64,000 nucleotides of DNA, from positions 1,574,196-1,638,195 of the forward strand of contig NZ_KE386572.1 of assembly GCF_000427665.1 (NCBI RefSeq), in the 5' to 3' direction. Positions 16,147 to 24,342 of the stretch are shown here, in pieces. The notes beneath the pieces are model-generated. The model worked only from the letters and a program-made list of their open reading frames with translations, had not been told where the DNA came from and ran no database searches. Position 1 is the first letter of the stretch; each line of letters starts with the position of its first letter. The position numbers were made by a program, and so were the translations under genes. This stretch comes from Geminicoccus roseus DSM 18922 (GTDB taxonomy: Bacteria > Pseudomonadota > Alphaproteobacteria > Geminicoccales > Geminicoccaceae).

Positions 16147-17241
16147 ATGGCGGTGACCACGGGCATGGTCGGCCAGGGGTTCTACAACCGGAACTCGGCC
16201 CCGCAGCATGCCGCGATCCGGCACGTGCTGCCCTGGCTGGAGCAGGCGCTGCAGGACCTGCCCCTGGGCGACGGGCCGGTAGCGGCGACGCTGGCCGATT
16301 TCGGCTGCTCGGAGGGGGCCAACTCGATCGCGGTGATGCGGCAGCTCCTGCCGGTCCTGCGCCAGCGCACCGACCGGCCGCTCGCCACCGTGCACAGCGA
16401 CCTGCCGACCAACGATTTCGGCGAACTGTTCCGGGCGCTGCGCGGCGAGAACGGCCCGGTGCTGGGCGAGGATGTCTATTCCTGTGCGGTGGGCGGCTCG
16501 ATGTACGACCGGCTCCTGCCGCCCGGCAGCCTCGGCCTCGCCACCACCTTCAACGCCATCGGCTATTTCGGCCGCCGCCCGCTGGAGCGGCTGGAAGACT
16601 ATATCGTGCCGAACGGCCCGATGCCCGGGCGCACGGCCGCCAAGGTCACGCCGGCCGAGCATGCCGCCTGCGCCGGCCAGGCCGCCGCCGACCTGGAAGC
16701 CTACCTTCTCCGCCGCGCCGTCGAGCTGGTGCCGGGCGGGCTGGCGCTGGTCCAGGTGTTCGGGGTGGGGCCGATGGGGCGGACCTGCGACGGGATCTAC
16801 GACGCCCTGGACGACAGCCTGCGCGAGCTGGTCGCCGCCGGGCGGATCGACCGGGACAACTATGCCCGCTTCTACCAGCCGGTCTATTTCCGCGACCTGG
16901 ACGAGCTCACCGCGCCGGTGGCCGGGCCAAACGCCCCGCTGGCCCACCTGTTCGCCCTGGAGCGGGCCGAATGCTACGAGGTCCCGGTGCCGTTCGTGGA
17001 AGCCTGGCGGGCCGGCGGCGACACCGCCGGCTATGCGGCGGCCTGCACCGCCTTCTTCCGCGCCTTCACCGAGCCGGTGCTGCGCCTGGCCTTCGCCGCC
17101 GACCCCGACCCGGACGGGCTGGTCCAGGCGGCGTTCGCCGGGGCCGAGCGGCTGATCGCGGCCAAGCCCGAGACCTATCTGTTCCGCTATGTCAGCGTCG
17201 CCGCCCTGCTGCGCCGAAGGGGCGCGCGCCTGGACGACTGA
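16147..17241 (+). CDS. SABATH-type carboxyl methyltransferase-like protein
   Basis: 364 residues with an AAGGGAGG ribosome-binding site. The hallmarks of the SABATH family, best known from plant salicylate, jasmonate and theobromine methyltransferases, are all here: FYNRNSAPQ at the N-terminus, LADFGCSEGANS as the S-adenosylmethionine loop (about residues 48-59), HSDLPTNDFGELF (about 83-95), GSMYDRLLPPGSLGLATTFNAIGY (split across about 118-141). The reaction would be methyl transfer to a carboxylate or ring nitrogen of a small molecule. Divergent from the SnoaL-like gene, 213 bp away. Bacterial members are scattered and little studied; the substrate is unknown. Confidence 0.85.
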   Translation: MAVTTGMVGQGFYNRNSAPQHAAIRHVLPWLEQALQDLPLGDGPVAATLADFGCSEGANSIAVMRQLLPVLRQRTDRPLATVHSDLPTNDFGELFRALRGENGPVLGEDVYSCAVGGSMYDRLLPPGSLGLATTFNAIGYFGRRPLERLEDYIVPNGPMPGRTAAKVTPAEHAACAGQAAADLEAYLLRRAVELVPGGLALVQVFGVGPMGRTCDGIYDALDDSLRELVAAGRIDRDNYARFYQPVYFRDLDELTAPVAGPNAPLAHLFALERAECYEVPVPFVEAWRAGGDTAGYAAACTAFFRAFTEPVLRLAFAADPDPDGLVQAAFAGAERLIAAKPETYLFRYVSVAALLRRRGARLDD

Positions 17242-17249
17242 GCCCTTTA

Positions 17250-18227
17250 TCAGAACTCGAGCTTCGCGCCGACGCTCCACCCGGTGATCCCGTCGCCCAC
17301 CAGCGCGGAGGCGCGCAGGCTGATCCCGTCGATGCCGTCCACCATCTGGTCGTCGACGATCTCGATGCCGCCGCCGAACTCGAAGAAATAGTCGAAGCCC
17401 AGCGAATCCGAGGCATTGCCCGGAAAGCTGGAATTCGCGACAAATCCGATCCAGCGCAGGTCGCGCCCGAACACCTGCCCGGGCAGCGGCCCGTTCAGTT
17501 CGCCCAGGGCGGTGAACACGCCGAACGTGCTGCTCGTCTTCAGCACGTCGTCGCTGGCCGCGAAGGTCTCGGCGAACAGCTGGTTGTAGCGCAGGTTGCC
17601 GGCAAAATGGACCCCGCCGCCGATCTCCCGCCGGTAGTTGGCTTGCAGCGCCGCCCCCGCCAGCGCCACGTTGCCGTGCAGGTTGAACAGGAAACCCTCG
17701 GTGGTCTCCTCCAGCAAGGCTGCGCCCGGTCCGGACATCTGGCTGTCCTGGCCGATATAGGAATAGCCGATCAGCCCGATCGGGCGGAGCGTGGCATGCG
17801 CCCCCAAGGGGAAGCTCACCCCGAGCCCCGCCACCGCCGAGACCGCGTCCAGGTCGCTGTCGACATCGGCCTCCAGCGGCGTGCCAAGCAGGAAGTCGTC
17901 GATCCCGTCATCGGCGTGCAGGTAGCCCAGGGTCAGCTCGGCATAGAGCGTCCGGCCGGCGGGAAGCAGGTCGGGAAAGTCGTGGCGGAGCGGCAGCACG
18001 AACTTGGTGACCTGCGTGTCCCGCCCGCCCTCCAGGCCGGCGTCGATCGTGAAGTTGGCGGCGCTCACGCCCGGCAGGGCCGCGAACCCGGTCAGCCCCT
18101 GGACCAGATCGCCGACATGCGCGTCGGCCACCGACTGCCGCAGGAAGCGGCGCAACTCGTCCACCGACTGCGCCGAGGCCGGCGACGCCGCGAGGGCCGC
18201 CAGCAGCACCAACAGGACGATCCGCAC
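17250..18227 (-). CDS. Outer-membrane beta-barrel protein
   Basis: 325 residues from a GTG at 18227. A signal peptide (residues 1-20, ending ASPASAQ) is followed by alternating strands with aromatic ends and a final EF: the last residues SVGAKLEF carry the C-terminal phenylalanine that the barrel assembly machine recognises. Around ten or more strands can be drawn from residue 55 on, such as TLYAELTLGYLHADD and LRPIGLIGYSYIG. It is likely a barrel of the autotransporter/porin type without a passenger domain. The specific family was not recognised. Its stop is only eight bases from the end of the methyltransferase gene. Confidence 0.75.
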   Translation of the reverse strand: MRIVLLVLLAALAASPASAQSVDELRRFLRQSVADAHVGDLVQGLTGFAALPGVSAANFTIDAGLEGGRDTQVTKFVLPLRHDFPDLLPAGRTLYAELTLGYLHADDGIDDFLLGTPLEADVDSDLDAVSAVAGLGVSFPLGAHATLRPIGLIGYSYIGQDSQMSGPGAALLEETTEGFLFNLHGNVALAGAALQANYRREIGGGVHFAGNLRYNQLFAETFAASDDVLKTSSTFGVFTALGELNGPLPGQVFGRDLRWIGFVANSSFPGNASDSLGFDYFFEFGGGIEIVDDQMVDGIDGISLRASALVGDGITGWSVGAKLEF

Positions 18228-18411
18228 CCGGCTTCCCCTGAAGACAACCGGCGCAAAGGGTGCAGGCCCCGGCAGATCGGATCAAGCCGAAGCTGGCCAT
18301 CCATGTTCATAGGATCAAAGGCCTAAAACTGCTACCGTGGACGTCACCCCGCCATCAGGCAAAGCGGCACCTGCACCACACCGCCCACGCCACGGATCTC
18401 GCCCATGCCGT

Positions 18412-18735
18412 TTCTTACCAAACGAACCCGAGGATCGCCCGGCGCCGCTCCGCAATCCTGCCCAACGATCTGCCATCTCCCCGGATTTGCACGAACGAAC
18501 CCGAGCCATGTTTCCACCAAACGGACCCGAGCCCTCAGCCGCGCAGCCTCGAACCCACACATTTGCACAAACGAACCCGAGCCTGCGCTTTTCGCTGAAC
18601 GAACCCGACCCTTCTTCCCGTCCAGCTCCAATGCCCAGGCCCGGCGGCCTGTCGCAGCGGCGCCGGCACCCGGCTTTTTGCACGAACGAACCCGAGCTTT
18701 GTTGCCGGAACATGAATTGCACGAACGAACCCGAG
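18412..18735 (+). repeat. Array of seven short interspersed repeats, consensus CACGAACGAACCCGAG
   Basis: Seven copies, best seen by the end of the conserved ACCCGAG: 18432, 18505, 18531, 18581, 18609, 18696 and 18735. Three copies (second, sixth, seventh) carry CACGAACGAACCCGAG exactly, usually led by TTTG or ATTG; the others differ in one to four bases. The distances are 73, 26, 50, 28, 87 and 39 bases. They are not all multiples of three, and the repeats fall in all reading frames, so this is not a repeated peptide. The array fills the 654-bp gap between two divergent genes (18228-18881). No gene was found there. Confidence 0.85.
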
Positions 18736-18744
18736 CCCGAGAAC

Positions 18745-18763
18745 GATGTTGAAGAACAACATC
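18745..18763. repeat. Perfect stem-loop closing the repeat array
   Basis: GATGTTG and CAACATC pair perfectly over seven bases around the loop AAGAA, starting nine bases after the last repeat. There is no T run, so a simple terminator is unlikely. It is the only clear hairpin in this intergenic region. Confidence 0.55.
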
Positions 18764-18881
18764 TTCACAGCGAAAAACTTCCCCAGTCATCTACCCAGGG
18801 GTGGAACCTTGTGTCGCAGCGGCCGGTTGCTCCCGGCAGAGGCCGACCGGTCTCGCATCCAGGCAACAGGGAGGAACCTGA

Positions 18882-19976
18882 ATGGCAATCGAGACCGGCC
18901 CCCGCGGCGAACGGATCAGGGCGATGGGACGCGAGGTCCTCACCACCCCGGTCAGCCGCGTCTCCTGGGGCGCGATCTTCGCCGGCGCAGTCTGTGCGCT
19001 GGCCCTGCAGGCCATGTTCACCCTGCTCACGCTCGGGCTGGGCCTGAGCCTGGTCGATGACGGCGATCCGTCCGGGGCCGGCTGGGGCAGCGGCCTGTTC
19101 TTCGCGCTCACCCTGATCATCAGCCTGTTCGCCGGCGGCTGGATCGCCGGGCGGCTGTCCGGCGTGCCGCGGATGCCCTCCGCCCTCCTGCATGGTGTAG
19201 TGGTGTGGGCGCTGGTGACGCTCGGTGCGGCCTGGCTCAGCGTGTCCACGACCGGTGCCGTGCTCAGCGGCGCCACCCGGGCGGTCTCCGCCGCCGGCAG
19301 CGCCGCCGGCACGGTGGTGGGCAGCACCGCGCAGGGCATCGGCGGCGCCGTCTCGGCGGTGGCGCCGGAGCTGGAGGATCTCCAGGCCAGGGACCTGCGG
19401 TCGATGGTGCCGGATGCGGTCGAGCAGGACGTCCGCCAGCTCGTGGGTGACCAGGACCTCACGCCGCAGCAGATCACCCAGGAAGTGCGCTCGATCACCA
19501 ACGAGGTGATCGACGACGGCGAGCTGCGCTCGGCGCGGCGGATCATCGTCAATGCCGGTCGGCGCATGCTGCGCAACCCCGCCCAGGCCGACGAGATCTT
19601 CCAGCAGACGGTGGACCGGCTGACCCAGGAGGGCGGTCCGCTCGGCGAGCAGCAGTTCGACGAGCTGCAGGGCCAGCTCCAGCAGCGCTACGGCATCTCC
19701 GAGGAACGCTCCACCGAGGTCGTCCAGCGCTGGCGGGAAGAGTTCGTCCAGGCCCGTGACGCCGCGGTCGAGACCTATCGCGAGACCTACAACACGGTTG
19801 CCCAGGAGCTGACCGACGCCGCCGACGCCGCCACCGAGGCAGCGCAGCAGGCGGCCAGCGCCACCGCCACCGCCGCCTGGTGGTCCGCCTTCGGCGTGTT
19901 CCTGGCCCTGCTGGCCGCGGCGGCCGGCGCCGCCATGGGCCGCCCGGACCGGGAGACCACCGAGCGGATGGCCTGA
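18882..19976 (+). CDS. Integral membrane protein with a long helical cytoplasmic or periplasmic region
   Basis: 364 residues with a CAGGGAGGAA ribosome-binding site. Three N-terminal membrane helices (about residues 28-58, 70-90, 98-118) include glycine- and alanine-rich stretches; the middle (about 120-330) is long, helical and rich in Gln, Glu and Arg, with probable coiled coil (EQQFDELQGQLQQRYGISEE); a last helix (about 333-355, WWSAFGVFLALLAAAAGAAMG) ends the protein. No catalytic motif is seen. Similar multi-spanning proteins of unknown function occur in many alphaproteobacteria. It stands alone, ended by a strong terminator. Confidence 0.75.
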   Translation: MAIETGPRGERIRAMGREVLTTPVSRVSWGAIFAGAVCALALQAMFTLLTLGLGLSLVDDGDPSGAGWGSGLFFALTLIISLFAGGWIAGRLSGVPRMPSALLHGVVVWALVTLGAAWLSVSTTGAVLSGATRAVSAAGSAAGTVVGSTAQGIGGAVSAVAPELEDLQARDLRSMVPDAVEQDVRQLVGDQDLTPQQITQEVRSITNEVIDDGELRSARRIIVNAGRRMLRNPAQADEIFQQTVDRLTQEGGPLGEQQFDELQGQLQQRYGISEERSTEVVQRWREEFVQARDAAVETYRETYNTVAQELTDAADAATEAAQQAASATATAAWWSAFGVFLALLAAAAGAAMGRPDRETTERMA

Positions 19977-20004
19977 GGCCGCCTCCCCTCAAGGCACCCA
20001 CAAG

Positions 20005-20038
20005 GAAAGGGCCGTGCGCAAGCACGGCCCTTTCTTTT
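20005..20038 (+). terminator. Strong intrinsic terminator
   Basis: Arms AAAGGGCCGTGC and GCACGGCCCTTT pair perfectly over 12 bases around a GCAA loop, followed by CTTTT. It lies 29 bases after the membrane-protein stop and 26 bases before the stop of the converging aldo/keto reductase gene. The opposite strand also starts with A-rich sequence, so it may serve both genes. Confidence 0.93.
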
Positions 20039-20063
20039 GCGGGAAAGCTGGGGAAAGCCGGCG

Positions 20064-21041
20064 TCAGCTGAAGCCGGTCACCACGTGCGGCACGTAGGGC
20101 GCCTCCAGCGCCGCCACCTCCTCGGCGTTCAGGCGCAGTTCCAGCGCCCGGGCCGCGTCGTCCAGATGGTGCGGCTTGGTGGCGCCCACGATCGGGGTGG
20201 TCATCGGCTTCTGCAGGACCCAGGCCAACGCCACCTGGGCGCGCGGCACCCCGCGCTTCTCGGCGATCGCCCCCACCGCCTCCACCACCTTGCGGTCGGC
20301 CTCCTCGGTGTTGGCGTAGAGCGTGCGGCCGAACTCGTCGGTCTCCACCCGCTTGGTCGTCTCGCCCCAGGGACGGGTCAGCCGGCCGCGCGCCAGCGGG
20401 CTCCACGGCATCAGCCCGATCCCTTCCGCGTGGCAGAGCGGCAGCATCTCGCGCTCCTCCTCGCGGTAGAGCAGGTTGAGATAGTTCTGCATGGTGACGA
20501 ACCGGGTCCAGCCATGCTTCTCGGCGGTGTGCAGCATGGTGGCGAACTGCCAGGCATACATGGAGGACGCGCCGATATAGCGGGCCTTGCCGGCCTTCAC
20601 CACGTCGTGCAGCGCCTCCAGCGTCTCCTCGATCGGGGTGTGCTTGTCGAAGCGGTGGATCTGGTAGAGGTCGACATGGTCGGTGCCCAGCCGCTTCAGG
20701 CTCTTGTCGATCTCCGCCATGATCGCCTTGCGCGACAGGCCGGCGCCGTTCGGCCCGGGATGCATCCGGTTGAACACCTTCGTCGCCAGCACGATCTCGT
20801 CGCGCCTGGCGAAGTCCTTGAGCGCCCGGCCGACGATCTCCTCGCTGGATCCGTCCGAATAGACATTGGCGGTGTCGAAGAAGTTGATGCCGAGGTCGAG
20901 GGCCTTCTTGATGAACGGCCGGCTCTCGTCCTCGGCCATCGACCAGGCATGGGTGCCCTTGGCCGGATCGCCGTAGCTCATGCAGCCCAGGCACAGGCGC
21001 GAGACGTCCAGGCCGGTGCGGCCGAGCTTCACGTATTGCAT
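20064..21041 (-). CDS. Aldo/keto reductase
   Basis: 325 residues with the NADPH-dependent TIM-barrel layout of the family: YVKLGRTGLDVSRLCLGCM at the N-terminus, GINFFDTANVYSDGSSEEIVG holding the catalytic Asp and Tyr, VLATKVF with the Lys, and VDLYQIHRFD with the His of the tetrad. The late residues VGATKPHHLDDAARALELRL fit the cofactor-binding end. It would reduce aldehydes or ketones, or oxidise alcohols; members of this branch (YakC/Tas-like) act on various sugars and xenobiotics. It follows the SDR gene by only six bases in the same direction, so the two are likely co-transcribed. Confidence 0.93.
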   Translation of the reverse strand: MQYVKLGRTGLDVSRLCLGCMSYGDPAKGTHAWSMAEDESRPFIKKALDLGINFFDTANVYSDGSSEEIVGRALKDFARRDEIVLATKVFNRMHPGPNGAGLSRKAIMAEIDKSLKRLGTDHVDLYQIHRFDKHTPIEETLEALHDVVKAGKARYIGASSMYAWQFATMLHTAEKHGWTRFVTMQNYLNLLYREEEREMLPLCHAEGIGLMPWSPLARGRLTRPWGETTKRVETDEFGRTLYANTEEADRKVVEAVGAIAEKRGVPRAQVALAWVLQKPMTTPIVGATKPHHLDDAARALELRLNAEEVAALEAPYVPHVVTGFS

Positions 21042-21047
21042 CGATCC

Positions 21048-21905
21048 TCAGTCCTTCATGAAGGCCGCGAACGCGCCCTTGTAGTCCTTGTGCCAGCGGG
21101 ACAGCGCCGGCCGCTTCTCGATCAGGTCGCCCATGGCCCAGCGCATCCGCTTCTGGTCGGTCGCCCAGTCCGTCTCGTAGTCCTGGCAGAACAGGTAGAA
21201 CTCGCCCTGGCCCATGCCGTCGACCAGCACGTCAACCACCTGCTCAGGCGTCCAGGCGCCGTCCGGCTTGGGCGTGTCCGGCGTGCGGTCGGGCCGGGTC
21301 ATCCCGGTGAAAGTGAAGCCGGGGATCAGCAGATGCGCGGTGATCCGCTCGCCCGCCGCCCCGCGCAGCTCGTGGGCCAGCTGCTCGGTCAGCACCTTCA
21401 CCGCGGCCTTGGAGACGTTGTAGGCGGCGTTGCCCGGCGGCGTGGTGATGCCCTGCTTGGAGCCGGTCACCACGACGGCGCCGGGCTGGCCGCCGGCCAC
21501 CATGTCCGGCACGAAGGTCTGCAGCCCGTTGATCACCCCGAACAGGTTGACCCCCAGGAGCCGCTCCCACTGCGCCCGGTCCTGCCAGGTAGAGGCCGGC
21601 TTGCCGGTGGCGGCGTTGTTCATCAGCAGCGCCACCTGCCCGAACCGCTCCCTCACCGCCGCCTTCAGCCGCTCCACGTCCTCGATCCGCGCCACGTCGG
21701 TCCGCACCGCCAGCACGTCGGTCTCGCCGTGCCTAGCCAGCGCCACCACCTCGCGCCGCGCCGATTCCAGCAGGGCAGCGTCCTGGTCGGCCATCGCGAC
21801 CTTCATGCCGAGCCGGGCGAACCGTTCCGCCGCCGCACGGCCGATGCCGTTGCCGGCGCCGGTGACCACCGCGACCTTGCCGGCCCCGAGCGCTGGATGG
21901 TTCAT
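21048..21905 (-). CDS. Short-chain dehydrogenase/reductase (SDR)
   Basis: 285 residues from the ATG at 21905, preceded by GGAGGAGGAAACG. Classical SDR features: VVTGAGNGIGRA as the dinucleotide-binding loop (about residues 13-24), MNNAAT as the NNAG variant, a catalytic serine in VTGSKQ and YNVSK as the YxxxK pair. The C-terminal part (about 200-285, with FYLFCQDYETDWATDQKR) is longer than usual and may set the substrate. It lies just upstream of, and almost touching, an aldo/keto reductase, suggesting a small two-gene redox operon. Substrate unknown. Confidence 0.93.
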   Translation of the reverse strand: MNHPALGAGKVAVVTGAGNGIGRAAAERFARLGMKVAMADQDAALLESARREVVALARHGETDVLAVRTDVARIEDVERLKAAVRERFGQVALLMNNAATGKPASTWQDRAQWERLLGVNLFGVINGLQTFVPDMVAGGQPGAVVVTGSKQGITTPPGNAAYNVSKAAVKVLTEQLAHELRGAAGERITAHLLIPGFTFTGMTRPDRTPDTPKPDGAWTPEQVVDVLVDGMGQGEFYLFCQDYETDWATDQKRMRWAMGDLIEKRPALSRWHKDYKGAFAAFMKD

Positions 21906-22011
21906 GTCGTTTCCTCCTCCGGCGCCGGCCAGTGCCGGGCAGCGCCGTCCGCCATAGCCCGATCGCCCGGCCATGGACAACCGCCAGCGGCTGAGCCGGG
22001 TTGCACCCGGC

Positions 22012-23190
22012 TCAGCCGGCCGGCAGCCAGATCTCCAGCGTGCCCGGCTGGGGCCGCGGCTCGAAATGGGTGAAATCGCTGGCGCCGCGCCGGGCAAGGC
22101 CGCTCATCCCCGGCAGCGCGCGGCTGCTCAGCTCCACCAGCGTCTGCGCCTCGCCCTGATTGCCGGCGAAGAAGTAGCGCACGCTCGGCTCGTCGATCGC
22201 GAACGGCACCTCGCGTACATCGGCGACGGTGAAGCCCTGCTGGCGCAGCAGCCGCGCCAGCCGCTCCGCCTCGTCCACGGCCTGGCCGCCGATCGCGCTG
22301 TAGTGGATGAACACCCGCGTGGGCCCGGGCAGCGGCCTCGGGCCGGCTGCGGGCGCCGGCGGCTCGGCCGGGCGGGCCAGGGCCGGCGGTGGCGCCGGCT
22401 GCGTGCGCAGGACCTGGGGCAGCCTGGTGAGTTCCGGCGGAGCGGGCGCCCGCAGCGGCTCGATCGCACGCGGCTGCGGCGGAACCGGCGGCGGCGCCGG
22501 CGGAGGCGGTGGCGCGGCCAGGGATGGCACCACCAGGGGCGGCGGCGGCAGCGGGTCCGCGTCGGCGACCGCGTCCAGCTTCGGGAGATCGTCCACCCAT
22601 GCCGAAGGCGGCTCGGCCGGCGGCGCCTGCGGGAGCACAGGCTCGTCCCAGGAAGGCGCGGGCGCGGGCACAGGCGCAGGCCTGGGCGTCGCCATCCGCA
22701 GGTAGGGCTCGGTGCCGAGCCAGGCGGTCGCGACGATCAGCGCGATGCCCAGCGCCAGGCCTGCAAAGACGGTGAGCCAGACCCAGCGCTTGGGGACCAC
22801 CAGCCGCCGCCGGGGCGGCGCATCGTCGTCCTCGTCGTCCTCCCGCTGGACCCTGCCGCTTGCCGCGCGGGCGGGCCCGGGCGCCGGCCCGGCAAGCGGC
22901 TTGCGCATCACCGGGATCACCCCGGCTGCTCCTTCCGGGCCGATCAGGGCCCGGGCCTCGCGGCGCGCCTCGCCGAAGATCCAGTCGTCGCTGCTCTCGC
23001 GGGCGGGATCGTAGCTGGGCTGATTGCGCGCGATCGCCAGCAGGACCGGGCGGCGCAGCCGGGCAGCCAGGGCCTCGTTGTCCAGCCAGTGCGCGAGCAT
23101 CTCCTCGATCTTGCCGCCGTAGCGGTCGTCGAGCTCGGTGTAACTCGCCGGGATCGACTCGCGGTCGGTCGCATACCCTGCGGTCTGCAT
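22012..23190 (-). CDS. Single-pass membrane protein with proline-rich linker and LytR_C-like end domain
   Basis: 392 residues. The first 130 form a soluble cytoplasmic part, ending in an acidic patch (REDDEDDDAPPRRR). One membrane helix (about 135-157, WVWLTVFAGLALGIALIVATAW) is followed by about 130 residues extremely rich in Pro and Ala. The last 100 residues (TRVFIHYSAIGGQAVDEAERLARLLRQQ onward, in two pieces) have the alternating strand-helix pattern of LytR_C or SPOR-like domains, with VRYFFAGNQGEA a recognisable conserved bit. It probably spans the inner membrane with the end domain in the periplasm; function unknown. Confidence 0.75.
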   Translation of the reverse strand: MQTAGYATDRESIPASYTELDDRYGGKIEEMLAHWLDNEALAARLRRPVLLAIARNQPSYDPARESSDDWIFGEARREARALIGPEGAAGVIPVMRKPLAGPAPGPARAASGRVQREDDEDDDAPPRRRLVVPKRWVWLTVFAGLALGIALIVATAWLGTEPYLRMATPRPAPVPAPAPSWDEPVLPQAPPAEPPSAWVDDLPKLDAVADADPLPPPPLVVPSLAAPPPPPAPPPVPPQPRAIEPLRAPAPPELTRLPQVLRTQPAPPPALARPAEPPAPAAGPRPLPGPTRVFIHYSAIGGQAVDEAERLARLLRQQGFTVADVREVPFAIDEPSVRYFFAGNQGEAQTLVELSSRALPGMSGLARRGASDFTHFEPRPQPGTLEIWLPAG

Positions 23191-23275
23191 GCTGGTTCCT
23201 TCTGCTCCCGCGCCTCATACCAGTTGCGGAGCCGACTCGCCCCCCATCATATCACCTGGGTCCTGGTTCTCGTAT

Positions 23276-23309
23276 GCGCCAGCCGTGCATCCGGATGCAC
23301 GGCTGGCGC
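23276..23309. terminator. Perfect 34-bp palindrome after the GntR gene
   Basis: Arms GCGCCAGCCGTGCAT and ATGCACGGCTGGCGC surround CCGG, giving a complete palindrome. It begins seven bases after the stop of the GntR gene on the minus strand and would form a very stable hairpin in its transcript. No T run follows in either direction, so it may be a factor-dependent or non-canonical terminator, or a repeat element. Confidence 0.6.
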
Positions 23310-23315
23310 CGGGCA

Positions 23316-23999
23316 TCAGCCCGCCAGGATGTCGCCCCGGGCAATGATGAAGGCGGCGGCCCCCTCGATGTCGGCGGCGATCGCCGCCCGGGCCGCCTCG
23401 CCGTCGCCACGGCGGATCGCCTCCAGCGCCTCGCCATGGCGGCGATAGGCCCCGCCGGCCGCCAGCCGGCCCGGATCGTCCCGGGTTTCCAGGTTGATGA
23501 TCGGCCCGACCCGCAGCCAGAGCTGTTCCACGATCTCTACCAGCATCGGCATGGCGGAAGCACGATAGACCGCGAAGTGGAAGTTCATGTTCAGCTGGAC
23601 CGCCCGGGCCAGATCCGGCCGCGCGGCTACACTCTCCTCGCGGAAGCCCGCCTCGCACACCGCGATGGCCTCGAGCTCGCCCGGCGAGCGGGCATGGGCC
23701 GCGCGGGCCGCGGCGAACCCCTCGATCTCGATCCGGATCTCGGTGATCTGGCGGAACTGGGCCACGGTGGTCAGCGGCACCCGGATCGCCCGACTGGGTG
23801 TCACCTCCAGGGCGTGGTCCGCCACCAGACGGCTCACCGCGCCGCGCACCGGCATGATCGAGACGCCGAGCGCGTCGGCGACCGAGCGAAGCGACAGCCG
23901 TTCTCCCGGCTTGAGCTGGCCGGACATCAGCAGTTCGCGCAGCCGCCGGTAGGCCCGGTCGCCGAGCGTGTCCCGGTCGACGGGCTGGATGGAGTGCAT
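23316..23999 (-). CDS. GntR-family regulator, FadR (FCD) subfamily
   Basis: 227 residues from the ATG at 23999. An N-terminal winged helix (DRAYRRLRELLMSGQLKPGE, LSLRSVADALGVSIMPVRGAVSRL) is joined to an all-helical FCD domain, with TEIRIEIEGFAAARAA, LNMNFHFAVYRAS holding metal-site histidine, and YRRHGEALEAIRRGD near the end. Such regulators usually repress catabolic genes until a carboxylate ligand binds. It is divergent from the BKACE/ABC importer operon 343 bp away and is the natural candidate to control it. A longer start at 24044 (GTG) lacks a ribosome-binding site. Confidence 0.92.
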   Translation of the reverse strand: MHSIQPVDRDTLGDRAYRRLRELLMSGQLKPGERLSLRSVADALGVSIMPVRGAVSRLVADHALEVTPSRAIRVPLTTVAQFRQITEIRIEIEGFAAARAAHARSPGELEAIAVCEAGFREESVAARPDLARAVQLNMNFHFAVYRASAMPMLVEIVEQLWLRVGPIINLETRDDPGRLAAGGAYRRHGEALEAIRRGDGEAARAAIAADIEGAAAFIIARGDILAG

Positions 24000-24342
24000 G
24001 ACCGGCAGGCTCGCCACGTCGAAATCGCCCCGTGAACAGATCACCGGGGTGGACTACCGACACGAGGAAGGGGAGGCCTGCAAGGCCGAAGAAGCACGCC
24101 TGTGCCGCTTCCGCTCATGGACAAGCCGGATCGGCTGGGCTACCCGACCGTGATCACGGATCACGAAAAGCCGTGGATCAGGGTAGGTGATGCCGAAGAT
24201 GTGGAATATCGTCGTCATGGATGCGCCGGGGCGCCCCGGCTCCGCTCCGGCCGCAACGAAGCGGCCGGCGGCGTCGCGACCCGCAGCCACCCGCCTGATC
24301 GTCCACGTGCAGCGCCACCCGTCCGCGGCAGGAGCCTGAACC
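24000..24342. promoter_or_regulatory. Divergent promoter region between gntR-type regulator and BKACE operon
   Basis: No gene was found. The region must carry promoters for both directions. Two perfect palindromes stand out: CGTGATCACG at 24149-24158, with a further GATCACG directly after it, and CCGGGGCGCCCCGG at 24226-24239. The first is a reasonable candidate operator for the adjacent FCD-type regulator; this is inference from position and symmetry only. Confidence 0.4.

Noticed and set aside
18412-18735. CRISPR array
   Set aside because: Repeats are only about 16-19 bases, imperfect, with spacers from under 10 to about 70 bases, and no cas gene is present.
18337-19047. Open frames across the repeat array encoding TNEPE-like peptides
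   Set aside because: Repeat spacing is not a multiple of three, so the peptide pattern breaks frame between copies; there is no ribosome-binding site.
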